NCBI RefSeq assembly: GCF_003265705.1
Contig: NW_020312817.1
Coordinates: 54,442,259-54,506,258, forward strand
DNA: 64,000 bases
Direction: 5' to 3'
Source of the DNA: Callorhinus ursinus
Taxonomy: Eukaryota; Chordata; Mammalia; Carnivora; Otariidae
This document shows positions 53,025-63,439 of this stretch, in pieces (position 1 is the stretch's first letter; every line of letters starts with the position of its first letter). A program made the position numbers and the translations under genes. The notes beneath the pieces were generated by a model, which was not told the DNA's origin, made no database searches, and saw nothing but the letters and a program-made list of their open reading frames with translations.

Positions 53025-53690
53025 TATTTTATTACAAAATTTTTTGTACTTATTTTTTCCATTTATTACCTTAGTGTTAACTAAACAATTTCTTAAAAAG
53101 AGAAAATGATCTCCAGAGTGTAGTCTATAAAGCCCCTATTCTATCTCAAGCTTGCCAGTTAAAATTATTTCCTCACTTTTATACTTCCAAATAAACCTTC
53201 TGTTCAACAGCTCACATCTACTCTCCTTTTCTGAATTTTCTCCTTGAACTCCCATACCCTTTTTGTGGTATGAGTTGACAGCTAATGCATAGATCTGGCA
53301 CAGGAATAAAATTTTGAAATGAGCTATGACTAATATATGTGTCTGGGTTTGTCTCTGGTTTTTATAACCTTGTACTATAAAAGTTTTTTAGACATTTGAA
53401 GATTTCTATAGGAAATCTTAAAATTTAGCACTGAAAATCAACAATCCATAGGTTCTTATAGGTTCCTTCCTTAGAGTTTTGTTTTGTCAGTTAAAGCCCT
53501 TTATTAGGAGTATCACAAGGAGGGCCATGCGATAATCTGTTGCTATCCCAAAAACATTTCTGTGAGATGACACTTTGACTTGTTTTGGTAGCCTTATTAA
53601 ACTTATGTGTACTCTAACCAGTTCTCTTTTGTCCTTTGTAAATAATACAGAGTATTTTTATTTGTGTGTGAGAATTAGATAAGCATTTTT
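53025..53690. other. Intronic DNA, no feature recognised
   Basis: Unique AT-rich sequence. Confidence 0.5.
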
Positions 53691-53701
53691 TAAAATTATT
53701 C

Positions 53702-53892
53702 CTTTTTTTAAGATTTTATTTATTTGACAGAGAGAGATAGCGAGAGCAGAAACACAAGCAGGGAGAGTGGGGGAGAGAGAAGCAGGCTTCCTGCTGAGCA
53801 GGGAGCCCGATGCGGGGCTCGATCCCAGGACCCTGGGATCATGACCTGAGCTGAAGGCAGACGCTTAACAAGACTGAGCCACCCAGGCGCCC
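53702..53892 (-). repeat. Can-SINE (GACAGAGAGAGATAG type), antisense
   Basis: TTTTTTTAAGATTTTATTTA ... CCACCCAGGCGCCC. TAGATAAGCATTTT flanks both sides. Confidence 0.95.
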
Positions 53893-53972
53893 TAGATAAG
53901 CATTTTAAAACCTAAGTACAAAACAGTGAAGCATAGCAACCTACAGAAAAGATCAGATATTTACCATTTGTC

Positions 53973-54159
53973 TTTTTTTTTTTTTTAAAGATTTTATTTA
54001 TTAGAGAGAATGAGATAGAGCATGAGAGGGAAGAGGGTCAGAGGGAGAAGCAGACTCCCCGCTGAGCAGGGAGCCTGATGCGAGACTTGATCCCAGAACT
54101 CCGGTATCATGACCTGAGCTGAAAGCAGTCGCCTAGCCAACTGAGCTACCCAGGCGCCC
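53973..54159 (-). repeat. Can-SINE (CAGTCGCC type), antisense
   Basis: TTTAAAGATTTTATTTATTA, GAGAATGAGATAGAGCATGA, CCAGGCGCCC. TTTACCATTTGTCTT/TTTACCATTGGTCTT flank it. Confidence 0.95.
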
Positions 54160-54164
54160 TTTAC

Positions 54165-54600
54165 CATTGGTCTTAATGGAGCTGTTAGCAGTTTTATTAA
54201 TCCTTAATCTAATTTTAGGGCTGAATTTTTTTTTTTTTTATCATATCTGCCTGAGTGTGATGCCACAAGGAATCTCCTGTTATCGGCATGCAGTAAGCTG
54301 GCATCCTGTAGTATTATTTACTTGTAAGGCAATCTTTAAAAAAAATTGGAATGTCAGGAAAAACAAGTACTGTTATAAGGGAAGTCATGATTTTATATCT
54401 ACTTATCTTGCAACTGTTTTCCTAACAAAGAGAATTTTATGAATTATAAACTAACTCATAGTAATCTTTTTCAGGTAAATAATGAATTTATGAACAATCA
54501 GATTACTTAAACTCTACCTTCTTGTGTGGCTGTCAACTCTGTCTTTATCATCATACTTCTTGACTCTTTTATTTGCTCATTTTCTTGTTTTCAATCTAGT
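54165..54600. other. Intronic DNA, no feature recognised
   Basis: Unique AT-rich sequence; the 91-codon frame at 54167-54442 has no recognisable domain. Confidence 0.5.
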
Positions 54601-54604
54601 ACAG

Positions 54605-54832
54605 TCTAGATCTGTGATGTGCAATTTAGTAGCCACATGTAATTGTTTAAATTTTAATTAAAATGAATTAAAATTAAATAAAATTGTAAATTTAGTTCCT
54701 TAGCCACAATAGCTACATCACAAGCCCTTAGTGGCTCCTTGTGTCTAGTGGTTCCTGCATTCGTGCAGATATAGAACATTTCTGTTAGTACAGAGCAGAA
54801 ATTTTTATTAGATAGCACTGGTCTAGAATGAT
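54605..54832. mobile_element. hAT-type MITE (MER1 group), second copy
   Basis: CTGTGATGTGCAATTTAGTA GCCACATGTAATTG at the left, TAGATAGCACTGGTCTAG at the right, with the AT-rich TTTAATTAAAATGAATTAAA centre: same family as 36812-37201 but uninterrupted and more diverged. Confidence 0.65.
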
Positions 54833-54884
54833 TATGTATCTGCAGTTCACTGAAAGTTATTGTGTTGGCAGTAATCTTCTAATA

Positions 54885-55075
54885 CCAGCACGAGCTTTGG
54901 AGTTGGAAAGATTTGAATTTAGATTCTCGTTCTGCCATTCATTAGCTGTGTGACCTTGAACAAATACCATAAACTCTTGACCTTATTTAGTAGTGTAAAA
55001 TGGGAATAAGAGCACCTCAGGTTGTGGTGACAATAGAGTGCCTGGAAATCCAGTTGGTACTCATTAAATGTATTC
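54885..55075 (+). repeat. MIR SINE
   Basis: GAGCTTTGGAGTTGGAAAGA, TAGCTGTGTGACCTTGAACA and TAAAATGGGAATAAGAGCAC are a clear MIR core. Confidence 0.85.
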
Positions 55076-55079
55076 GGTT

Positions 55080-55635
55080 CTTCATTCTTCTTACTGGACT
55101 TCTTTGTAATGTTGGAATTTGTTGGAAACTCTTGGAGTTCTTTCCTTTTTTGGCTTCTGTGGCATTTTCTGCTAGTTGCTGTTCTATATCTCTGACCATT
55201 TTTAATCTTTGTTGTTAGCTTCTCTTCTGGGTTTGGTCCAAGGCCCTCTTAAATATTGATTGTATCACTTTTCCAATTAAAATCCTATATATTATAGGAT
55301 TAACATCACCTTAACATAGTGCGTGGACTCAATAGGTTCTACTTGTTGTTTACTTCAGCTTCTTTTACCATGTTCCTGCTTTTTCTCTATACTCTAGCAA
55401 CTTGGTCTTGTGAATGTTTTATTCAGTATTGTATGCTAGATTTATTCTGCCATCTGTTTATTCTACCATCAGAGCCTTTTGCATAGGCTATGTTTGGAAT
55501 GGTTCAAAAGTCCCTCAAGGAAGGAACTGAGCCTCCCACCACCATGCCAGGTCAGACCGTCTTCCTATGTTACGCCAGCTGCCAGGATAGACCCCTCCAT
55601 ATTACAGGAACATTTGTTGAATGAGTGAATTGAGT
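55080..55635. other. Intronic DNA, no feature recognised
   Basis: 55440-55620 is vaguely L2-like (GCCTTTTGCATAGGCTATGT, GGAATGGTTC). Confidence 0.4.
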
Positions 55636-55639
55636 GAAT

Positions 55640-55910
55640 GCATAAATTCTTTGTTTATTCTCAAAGTTTCATCATCTCCTGTGTACTGATGATTCATACC
55701 TTCATTCTTTTCTGCTCGAGTCCATGAATCTGACTGCTTACAGGGTATTTATCTAAATGAGGGTGTCTGTCAATCACCTCAACTCATCATAACTAAAACC
55801 ACATTCATTATTGTCTTCCTATTCATGCTTCCATTTATTCTCTAATTTTTCTTCCTAGAAACAGTATCTATTCATTCACTCCTATCTGGAAACCTGGTAT
55901 GCTTTTTTTC
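55640..55910 (+). repeat. L2 internal region
   Basis: TGTGTACTGATGATTCATAC, TCTGTCAATCACCTCAACTC and TTCCTATTCATGCTTCCATT follow L2 in sense orientation, strongly diverged. Confidence 0.5.
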
Positions 55911-55928
55911 TCTCCTTTACTACAAGTC

Positions 55929-56124
55929 TTTTTTTTTTTTTTAAGATTTTATTTATCCATTTGAGAGAGAGAATGAGAGAGAGCACATGAGAGGAGGGAG
56001 GGTCAGAGGGAGAAGCAGACTCCCTGCTGAGCAGGGAGCCTGATGCGGGACTCGATCCTGGAACTCCAGGATCATGACCTGAGCCTAAGGCAGTCACTTA
56101 ACCAACTGAGCCACTCAGGCGCCC
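55929..56124 (-). repeat. Can-SINE (AATGAGA/CAGTCACT type), antisense
   Basis: GAGAGAGAATGAGAGAGAGC ... CCACTCAGGCGCCC. TCTCCTTTACTACAAGTCTT exact on both sides, a 20-bp target duplication. Confidence 0.97.
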
Positions 56125-56129
56125 TCTCC

Positions 56130-56720
56130 TTTACTACAAGTCTTAAGCAGTCATCAGTTGCATCCTGTACTGAAAGAGTATAATACTGAAAGAGCATAAC
56201 ATAGGAATACTGGCCTGACCTGGTGTGGGGGTAGGAGGCTCAATCACTTATGAGAGGGGGTTTTTGAGGAATTCCATTTTGGTTCATGTATTTTTGATAA
56301 AGAGGAAAATGTATTTATAATATTCCCAGCATATTAATGCTTCATGCTGTTAAGTAGTGGCAGCTGAATCCAAAACACTAGCAGCGAAAGGTGGCAAACT
56401 ATTGAAGAATAACAGTATTGTATACTATCCATAGAGCTCACATTCTTCCTCTTGACTCAGTGTGGCCATTTACTTATGTTGGAAGAATTTATTGCATAAT
56501 TCCCTCAGGTGTTTGTCCATTTTTCTTTTGTTTCTCTTAGTTTCAAATATCCCTTTTTTCTGTTACTTTGATCTGTGCATTTAAAAAATCCCATACTTAC
56601 TGGTTAGCACATCTTTAACTATACTTAATAGGATTTTTGTTGGTTTTGTTAGTACTTTGATTGCATAGGCTTTGAGTGTCTGCTTCCAACTCTGTTTTTC
56701 TTAAGTCATGTTTGTTTGTG
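56130..56720. other. Intronic DNA, no feature recognised
   Basis: Unique sequence. Confidence 0.5.
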
Positions 56721-56724
56721 TTTG

Positions 56725-56828
56725 TTTATTTATTTTTTAACTAAGCTTTATGCCCAGGGTGGGGCTTGAACTCACGACTCCAAGATCAAGAGTCGCATGC
56801 TCAACCCACTGAGCCAGCCAGGCACCCC
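56725..56828 (-). repeat. Short tRNA-type Can-SINE, antisense (older subtype)
   Basis: GTTTATTTATTTTTTAACTA, GGTGGGGCTTGAACTCACGA, GAGCCAGCCAGGCACCCC. AAGTCATGTT/AAGCCATGTT flank it. Confidence 0.92.
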
Positions 56829-57162
56829 AAGCCATGTTATTTTTAACGTGTAGTTTTAAGAGCATGAAGTTTTTTCAGGAACATTAAGTATCATGTTATA
56901 GCAAACGGTTTTCCCTTTTAGATCCCCCAGTGCCTCTTTATCAGCTTCTTTATCCCTATTGCCACTGGCATTGTTAGAGTTTCATTTAGATCTCATGTGG
57001 ACCATTTCCATAGCGTACTTAATGCTTTGTTCTTTTTGCCTCCAGTTTCTTCCTTCTTCATTCCTTCTTTCATATTGCCAGTTTTTCTTCTGAAAAGGAA
57101 ATCCATGCCACTGTCTCATTTGAAAGTCAGTGCTACATCTTATATTAAAAATTTAAATTCCT

Positions 57163-57563
57163 GGGACATCTGGGTGGTCAGTCAGTTAAGCATCTGCCTT
57201 CGGCTCAGGTCATGATCTCGGGGTCCTGGGATCGAGCCCCACATCAGGCTCCCTGCTCAGTGGAGAACCTGCTTCTCCCTCTCCCTGCTGCTCCCCCTGC
57301 TTGTGCTCTCTGTCAAATAAATAAAATTTTTTTTTTAAAGATTTTATTTATTTATTTGAGAGAGAGAATGAGAGAGAGAGAGCACACGAGAGGGGATAGG
57401 GTCAGAGGGAGAAGCAGACTCCCTGCTGAGTAGGGAGCCCGATGCGGGACTCGATCCCGGGACTCCAGGATCATGACCTGAGCCGAAGGCAGTCGCTTAA
57501 CCAACTGAGCCACCCAGGCGCCCTAAACAAATAAAATCTTAAAAAAAAATAAAACCTTTAAAA
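57163..57563 (+). repeat. Can-SINE, sense, outer copy interrupted in its tail
   Basis: GGGACATCTGGGTGGTCAGT to CAAATAAATAAAAT, broken at 57327 and resumed at 57524 with AAACAAATAAAATCTT. AATTTAAATTCC / AATGTAAATTTC flank the whole. Confidence 0.92.
57327..57523 (-). repeat. Can-SINE (AATGAGA/CAGTCGCT type), antisense, nested in a sense SINE
   Basis: TTTTTTTAAAGATTTTATTT, GAGAGAATGAGAGAGAGAGA, CCACCCAGGCGCCC. AAATAAAAT occurs on both sides. The opposite orientations make a 57163-57523 near-palindrome of SINE heads. Confidence 0.95.
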
Positions 57564-57689
57564 AATGTAAATTTCTTTGCATGACACTCATGTTCTGATC
57601 CTTATTTCTAGCTATCTTTATGCTATAACCAAGTGAGACATGGTTCTCAAGTGCCTCATCTTTTTTTTTTTTTCTTATTGGTGCTTTTG

Positions 57690-57900
57690 TTTTTATTTTT
57701 TCTTCCATCTGCACTGTGCTTCTCCTTTGTCTGGCAAACATCAAGACCCTATTCCAGTGGCATTCTGTGAAAACTTTCCCAATTCCCTCCAGCAATTAAT
57801 GGCTATTTGGAAATGTGTTTAATTGCCTCCCCTAACCTGTGGGCTCCTCTGAAGCAGGGGATGCATTTTTATTCATGTTTGGAAAGCCAGTCCCCTTCCA
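57690..57900 (+). repeat. L2 3' region
   Basis: CCCTATTCCAGTGGCATTCT, ACCTGTGGGCTCCTCTGAAG CAGGGGATGCA match the L2 tail (GTAAGCTCCTTGAGGGCAGGG-like). Confidence 0.55.
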
Positions 57901-57904
57901 TTCT

Positions 57905-58820
57905 AATGGACTATAAAGGTAAATGATGGATAGGTATAAGTAGACACTTTTCCTGCTGTCTTGGGAAGTCAGCAAAGGTACAGCTGGGTTAGTTATATTT
58001 ATTGTCTAGGGCTGTGAAGGTCTCTGAAAGTCCTATGAATAAACAATTAGAAAGTTTAAGTGCATTAGCACAATGGGAAAGCTTCTAGAAAGGAAACTAT
58101 TGATTCTAAAAGTTACAGGATTTCCTTAATGCATCAAGATTTTTTTTACATATCTGAGTAAATTGTCAGTTGCATGTGAGAATGTTATTTCATTTGTTAA
58201 GTGGTAAGTAAACTTTTTCATAAAGGAAACTCAAAATTTGTAAATAACATTTTTATTTACGTAAGCTGATTTATCATAACATTTTTGTACTAGATATATT
58301 CTAGAACAGCTGATAAAATGAGACTGTTATTCTAAATCTTTGATTTCTTAATTTAGCAAACATTTATGTTTGCCTACTACACATATCAAACTTAGTGTTA
58401 GGTATAAAGATGAAAAAAAGACTCCCAGAGACTTCACAGCATGGACTGAGTCAGGCATGTGGAAGAAAAAATTACAGTGTATGTGTATGCATATATGTAT
58501 AAAATTAAAATACAATAAAATATATATGTATACATGTACATACATACACGCTAATATATGTTTTAGTAGAACCATTATAAGGTGCTATAGATTTCTTCTG
58601 ATTACTCTGCTTGAACTTGACTTGTAGCAGCTATTTGGACATTTTTATTATTCACTTGGGTCACATTATTTATAGATAATGTCAAACAGTTAAGTGCTGA
58701 GAAAATCATTTTGTTGTTGCGTTGCTTTCAGTGAATTTTGTTTGATGCTGTGAGATATAATACAATGTGGTGGAACATGCATGGGTTAGAGAATTGGAAG
58801 ACCTGTAATGGAGTTTGCTG
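57905..58820. other. Intronic DNA, no feature recognised
   Basis: Unique AT-rich sequence with a TATATGTATACATG-rich tract at 58515-58560. Confidence 0.5.
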
Positions 58821-58827
58821 AATTTAT

Positions 58828-58860
58828 ACACACACACACACAGACACCCAGACACACACA
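58828..58860 (+). repeat. (CA)n microsatellite
   Basis: ACACACACACACACAGACAC, interrupted by AGACACCCAG. Confidence 0.9.
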
Positions 58861-58975
58861 AATAAATAAATACTCGTAAAATGGCCACCAGACTGACTGA
58901 TTCAGAGTTCTTGTGGGTACTGAGTAAGGTAGTTATCTAAGATGCTTGATAAAATGCAAAATGCTGTTTAAATTT

Positions 58976-59168
58976 TTATTTTTATTTTATTTTTTTTTAG
59001 ACAGAGTGCAGGGGAGTGGTGGAGGGGGGAGAGGGGGTAAGAGAATTGTAAGCAGGCTCCACGCCCAGTGCAGAACCCGGCGCGGGCTGGATTTCATGAC
59101 CCTGAGATCATGACCTGAGCTGTAACCAAGAGTTGGATGCTTAACCGACTGAGCCACCCAGGCACCCC
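58976..59168 (-). repeat. Can-SINE, antisense, older
   Basis: TTTTTTTTTTAGACAGAGTG ... CCACCCAGGCACCCC, ending with the AACCAAGAGTTGGATGCTTA variant. CTGTTTAAATTTTT flanks both sides. Confidence 0.94.
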
Positions 59169-59174
59169 TCTGTT

Positions 59175-59690
59175 TAAATTTTTTAAAAATCAATGTACTA
59201 AAAACTAGTATGTCGTACTTTTTGGCAGATCTGGGTTTCATAATCATTTCATTCTGATTTCTTTGTGGCTCTCTGTCCAGTAATATACTCATTAACAAAG
59301 TAGAAAGTGTATCTGAGTGTTGGGCTCTAAGTAACAGACTACCCACCCAAATAAATGTGGCCTGAATAATAAGGAATGTATTATCTCAAAAAATGAGAAG
59401 CCTAGAATCAGAGTTACAGGGTGGTTCAGAGTTCATCCAGTTTCATCAGGGACATATATGCACTTCACATTAAAGCTCCACTTGTCCAAAGAGGGCCACC
59501 TCAATTTCAGACACTTAACACCTGCCTGAAGAAAAGCAGAGAGCACTTCCTCAAGTGTCTCTTTTTATTAGATTGCAGGCCTCATTACAGGTTTTTTCTT
59601 AAGGTCCATTGTCTTTTCCATGTTTCTTGCATACCAGAAAAAGACCAAACTTCTTACTCAGGCAGTTAAGTGCATCCTCCCCCCATACAA
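59175..59690. other. Intronic DNA, possibly an old unclassified repeat
   Basis: 59320-59665 has the style of an old DNA transposon or LTR relic (GTAACAGACTACCCACCC, TTCATCCAGTTTCATCAGGG) but I cannot name it. Confidence 0.35.
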
Positions 59691-59694
59691 ACTC

Positions 59695-60005
59695 CCCTTT
59701 TTATTGAGAAATAATTGACATACATCAGTATAAATTTAAAGCATACAGCATGATTGTTTGATTCACGTATATTGTGAAATGATTGACATGATAGGTTCAT
59801 TTAACATCCCTCATCTCACATAAATACAGTAAAAAGAGGAGAAAAATTTTTTTTTCCTGTGATGAGAACTCTCAGTAATTGCCCTACATATCAAATAGCT
59901 GTGCTAGGTCTCGTCATTGTGTTGTATGTTACGTCCCTAATACTTAATTTCTCTTATTACTGAAAGTGTGTACCTTTTGACCACCTTCCTTCAAGTCAGT
60001 TCTTA
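59695..60005 (-). repeat. L1 3' UTR fragment, antisense
   Basis: TTATTGAGAAATAATTGACA, CACGTATATTGTGAAATGAT, CCTGTGATGAGAACTCTCAG, GTGTGTACCTTTTGACCACC are the reversed L1 3' end in order. Confidence 0.75.
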
Positions 60006-60139
60006 TAAACTCCCTAGCTTACCTTCTATCACCAGAGGCTAGGCCTTATGTAGTAAAAATCACTTCAGTATTTTATTTGGTATTCTGAACAGAAGTCAGT
60101 GATTACTGATGGGACTGTAGGCAGTGAAAATTATACCTG

Positions 60140-60349
60140 TTTTTTTTTTTTTTTTTTAAAGATTTTGTTTATTTATTTGACACACAGAGAGACACAGCAA
60201 GAGAGGGAACACAAGCAGGGGGAGTGGGAGAGGGAGAAGCAGGCTTCCCACCCAGCAGGGAGCCCGATGGTGGGGCTTGATCCCAGGACCCCAGGATCAT
60301 GACCTGAGCCGAAGGCAGACGCTCAACGACTGAGCCACCCAGGTGTCCC
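60140..60349 (-). repeat. Can-SINE (GACACAG type), antisense
   Basis: TTTTTTTAAAGATTTTGTTT, GACACACAGAGAGACACAGC, CCCAGGTGTCCC. TTATACCTGTTTTT / CTATATCTGGTTTTT flank it. Confidence 0.95.
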
Positions 60350-60690
60350 TATATCTGGTTTTTGATGTTATACTGTATTTCTTCCCTCACCAGTATGTAG
60401 CTATAGCCCTGTGTTGTCAGCCTCTTTACAAAAATATTTCCTATACCTAGTTTACCATAACCAAAAGTCTGCTTCCTTCCAAAGGATATCATTTGCCTTG
60501 CAGTCCCTTCAGGTGAAGGAAGAAGTTGGAAAACTATTTCTGTAAAAGGCCAGACAGTAAATATTTTAGGCTTTGTGGGCCATACAGTCTTTTGCAACTA
60601 CTGAACTCCGCCATTGTAGCTTGAAGCAGCTATAGATAATACACAAATGAGCATAGCTGTGTTGCAAAAAAACTTTAATGTACACGCAGG

Positions 60691-61655
60691 TGATGAATTA
60701 TTTCTAAAAGCACAAACATCAAAAGAAAAAGATAAACATCATACATATTAACTTTTATGCTTCAAAGGATACCAAGAAAATGAAAAGACAAGCCACAGAA
60801 TGGGATAAAATTTTTACAAATCATAGGTTAGAGAGTTCTTTCCACAGTATGTAAAGAATTCTTACAATTCAGCAATAAAAAAGCCAATGAAAAATGAGCA
60901 AAAGATCTGAGCAGACATTTATGCAGAGAAGATAAACAATATCCAATAAGCACATGAAAAGAGGCTCAGTATCATTAGGGAAATGCAAATCAAAACCACA
61001 AAGAGCCACTACATATCTACTAGTGTGGCTATAACCAAAAAGACCACATAAGTGTTGGTGAGGATATGGAGAAATCAGAATCCGTATAACATTGTTGGTG
61101 GGTTTGTAAATGTAGCTGCTTTAGGAAACAGCTCTTCAGCATATTAAACATAGAGTTACTATATAACCTAAGTTATATAATCTAACCTGTATAACCATTC
61201 CTAAGTATATACCCATAAGAAATGAAATGAAAAACTTGTACATGAATGTTTATATGGAATTATTTATAATAGCCAAAAAAGGGGGAACAGCCCAAATGTG
61301 CACAGATTAAATAAAATGTGATATATCCATACAACAAAATATCATTTGGCAATAAAAAAAGTATTGATTCTTGCTATACTACATGGATGAACCTTGAAAA
61401 TATTTTAAGTAAAAGAAGCTGGTTACAGAGGAACACATACTGTATGATTGCATTTATATGTGATATCCAGAATAGACATATATAGAAACAGAAAGTAGAG
61501 TGGTGGGGTGAGTCAGGGAGATGGGGAGTGACTGAGGAATTTGTGGTAATAGCTGCACAACTCTGAATGTACTAAAAACCATCCACTTCAGATGGATGAA
61601 TTATATGGGATATGAATTATATTTCAATATAAAGCTATTATTTTAAAAAGCCAGA
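60691..61655 (+). repeat. Old L1 3' fragment (end of ORF2 plus 3' UTR), first copy
   Basis: CAAAGGATACCAAGAAAATG, AATGAGCAAAAGATCTGAGC, ATCATTAGGGAAATGCAAAT, TGGTGAGGATATGGAGAAAT, ending TTATATTTCAATATAAAGCT and an A-rich tail: reverse-transcriptase C-terminal part of L1 in sense orientation, many stops. Confidence 0.85.
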
Positions 61656-63160
61656 CCCTTACAAAGCTATAGTAATCAAAACAGCATGGTATTGGCATAA
61701 CAGCAAACACATAGATCAGTGGAATAGAATAGAGAAACCAGAAATAAACCCACACATATATGTGGTCAATTAATTTATGACAAAGGAACAAAGAATATAT
61801 AGTGGGGTGAGGATGGTCTCTTGAATAAATGATGTTTGGGAAACTGGACCAGTGTCTTACACCGTACACAAAATCAACTTAAAATGGATTAAAGACTTGA
61901 ACATAAGACCTAAAAACATAAAATTAGCAGAAAATTTAGGCAGTAAGCTCCTTGACATCTGTCTTGGTGATTTTTTGGATTTAACACCAAAAGCAAAGAC
62001 AACAAAAGCAAAAATAGACAAGTAGGACTACATCAAATTAAGAAGCGTCTGCAAAGCTAAGGAAACCATCAACAAAATGAAAAGGAAACTTAACTGAATG
62101 GGAAAAAATATTTATAGATCATATATCTGGTAAGGGGTTATTATCCACAATATATAAAGAGCCTACAGCTCAATAGCAAAATGACAATCCAGTTTAAAAA
62201 AAATAGAGGATCCTTATAAACATTTTCCAAAGAAAACAACAGGTACATGAAAAGATCCTCAGCATCACTAATCATCAGGGAAATGCAAATTAAGACCATA
62301 GATGTCACCTCACACCTGTTAGAATGGCTGTTATCAAAAAGTCAGATAAGTGTTGGCAAGGATGTGGAGAAAAGGGAATCCGATTGTACATTGTTGGTGG
62401 GACTATAAATTGGTGCAGCCATTGTAGAAAATAGCATGAAGGTTTTTCAAGAAATCAGAAATAGAACTATATGATCCAGCAATTTCCACTTCTGGGTATT
62501 TATCTGAAGGAAATTAAAACACTAAAAGGTGTATGCACTCTCATGTTCATTGTAGCCTTATTTACAATAGCCAAGACATGAAAGCAACCTAAGTGTCCAT
62601 CTATGGATGGATGAGTGAATGAATGAAGAAAGTAGGGTGTGTGTATATATACAATGGAGTATTATTCAGTCATAAAAAAGAAGGAAATCTTGCCATCTGC
62701 AACAACAGGGTGAGATCTTGAGAGCATTATGCTAAGTGAAATAAGAGAAAGACAAATACTGTATGTTCTCACTTCTGGAATCTTAAAAACAAAACCAAAA
62801 ACCGAATTCATAGATAACAGAGAACAGGTTGGTAGTTGCCAGAGGCAGGAAATAGTGGGTAGGTGAAATGGATGAAGGTGGTCAAAAGGTACAAACTTCA
62901 GTTATAAAGTAAGTCATGAGATAATACAGCACGGTGACTGTAGTTAAAAATACTGTATTGCATATTTGAAAGTAGTTAAGAGTAGATGTTAAAAGTTGTC
63001 ATCACACACAAAAAATTTTGTGATTGTTTTATGGTTACTAATGTTAATTAGACTTACTGTGGTGACCACTTCACAATATATACAAATTTGGATCTTCTTG
63101 TATACCTGAAACTAATATAGGTCAGTGATGTCTCAATTAAAGATGTCACTAAAAAAACAA
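61656..63160 (+). repeat. L1 3' fragment (end of ORF2 plus 3' UTR), second copy
   Basis: TATAGTAATCAAAACAGCAT GGTATTGGC, CAGCATCACTAATCATCAGG GAAATGC, GGATGTGGAGAAAAGGGAAT, then GCTAAGTGAAATAAGAGAAA and the 3' UTR with ATACCTGAAACTAATATAGG. Longer than the first copy and in the same orientation; it abuts that copy's A-rich end. ORF2 is interrupted by stops and frameshifts. Confidence 0.9.
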
Positions 63161-63235
63161 AGCTGAACCCCAGGAGATGGTAGGCCTGATATGACCTGGG
63201 GCCATAGTTTGCTGATCCCTGATAGATTACCATTC

Positions 63236-63425
63236 TTTTTTTTTTTTTTTTTTTAATTTTTTTTGTTTTTGAGAGAGAGAGAGCGAGAGAGTACGAGCAG
63301 GGAGGAGAGGGAGAAGCAGACTCCCCACTGAGCAGGGAGCTGGATGCAGGACTCATTCCCAGGACCCTGGGATCAGGACCTGAGCCAAAGGCAGACGCTT
63401 AACCGACTGAGCCACCCAGGCGCCC
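63236..63425 (-). repeat. Can-SINE, antisense
   Basis: T run, GAGAGAGAGAGAGCGAGAGA, CCCAGGCGCCC. AGATTACCATTCTT/AGATTATCATTCTT flank it. Confidence 0.95.
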
Positions 63426-63439
63426 AGATTATCATTCTT

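Larger units (their letters stand above)
60520..63221. mobile_element. MER58-like hAT DNA transposon fossil, split by L1 insertions
   Basis: The left half (60520-60690) reads GAAGTTGGAAAACTATTTCT GTAAAAGGCCAGAC, TTTAGGCTTTGTGGGCCATA, GAGCATAGCTGTGTTGCAAA. The right half (63163-63221) reads CCATAGTTTGCTGATCCCTG. Together they make one element of about 230 bases, as in MER58-type (Charlie/MER1 group) copies. The 2.47 kb between them is L1. Non-coding. Confidence 0.75.

Noticed and set aside
60691..63160. L1 ORF2 as a functional reverse transcriptase
   Set aside because: Only 3' fragments are present, with many stops and frameshifts and no 5' part.
3752..63356. Dozens of 60-100 codon frames with phrases such as FIYLTERDTAREGTQAGGVGEGEAG or LPLPLLVFPLSLCLSLSNK
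   Set aside because: They are translations of Can-SINE copies in various frames. Identical phrases recur wherever a SINE lies.
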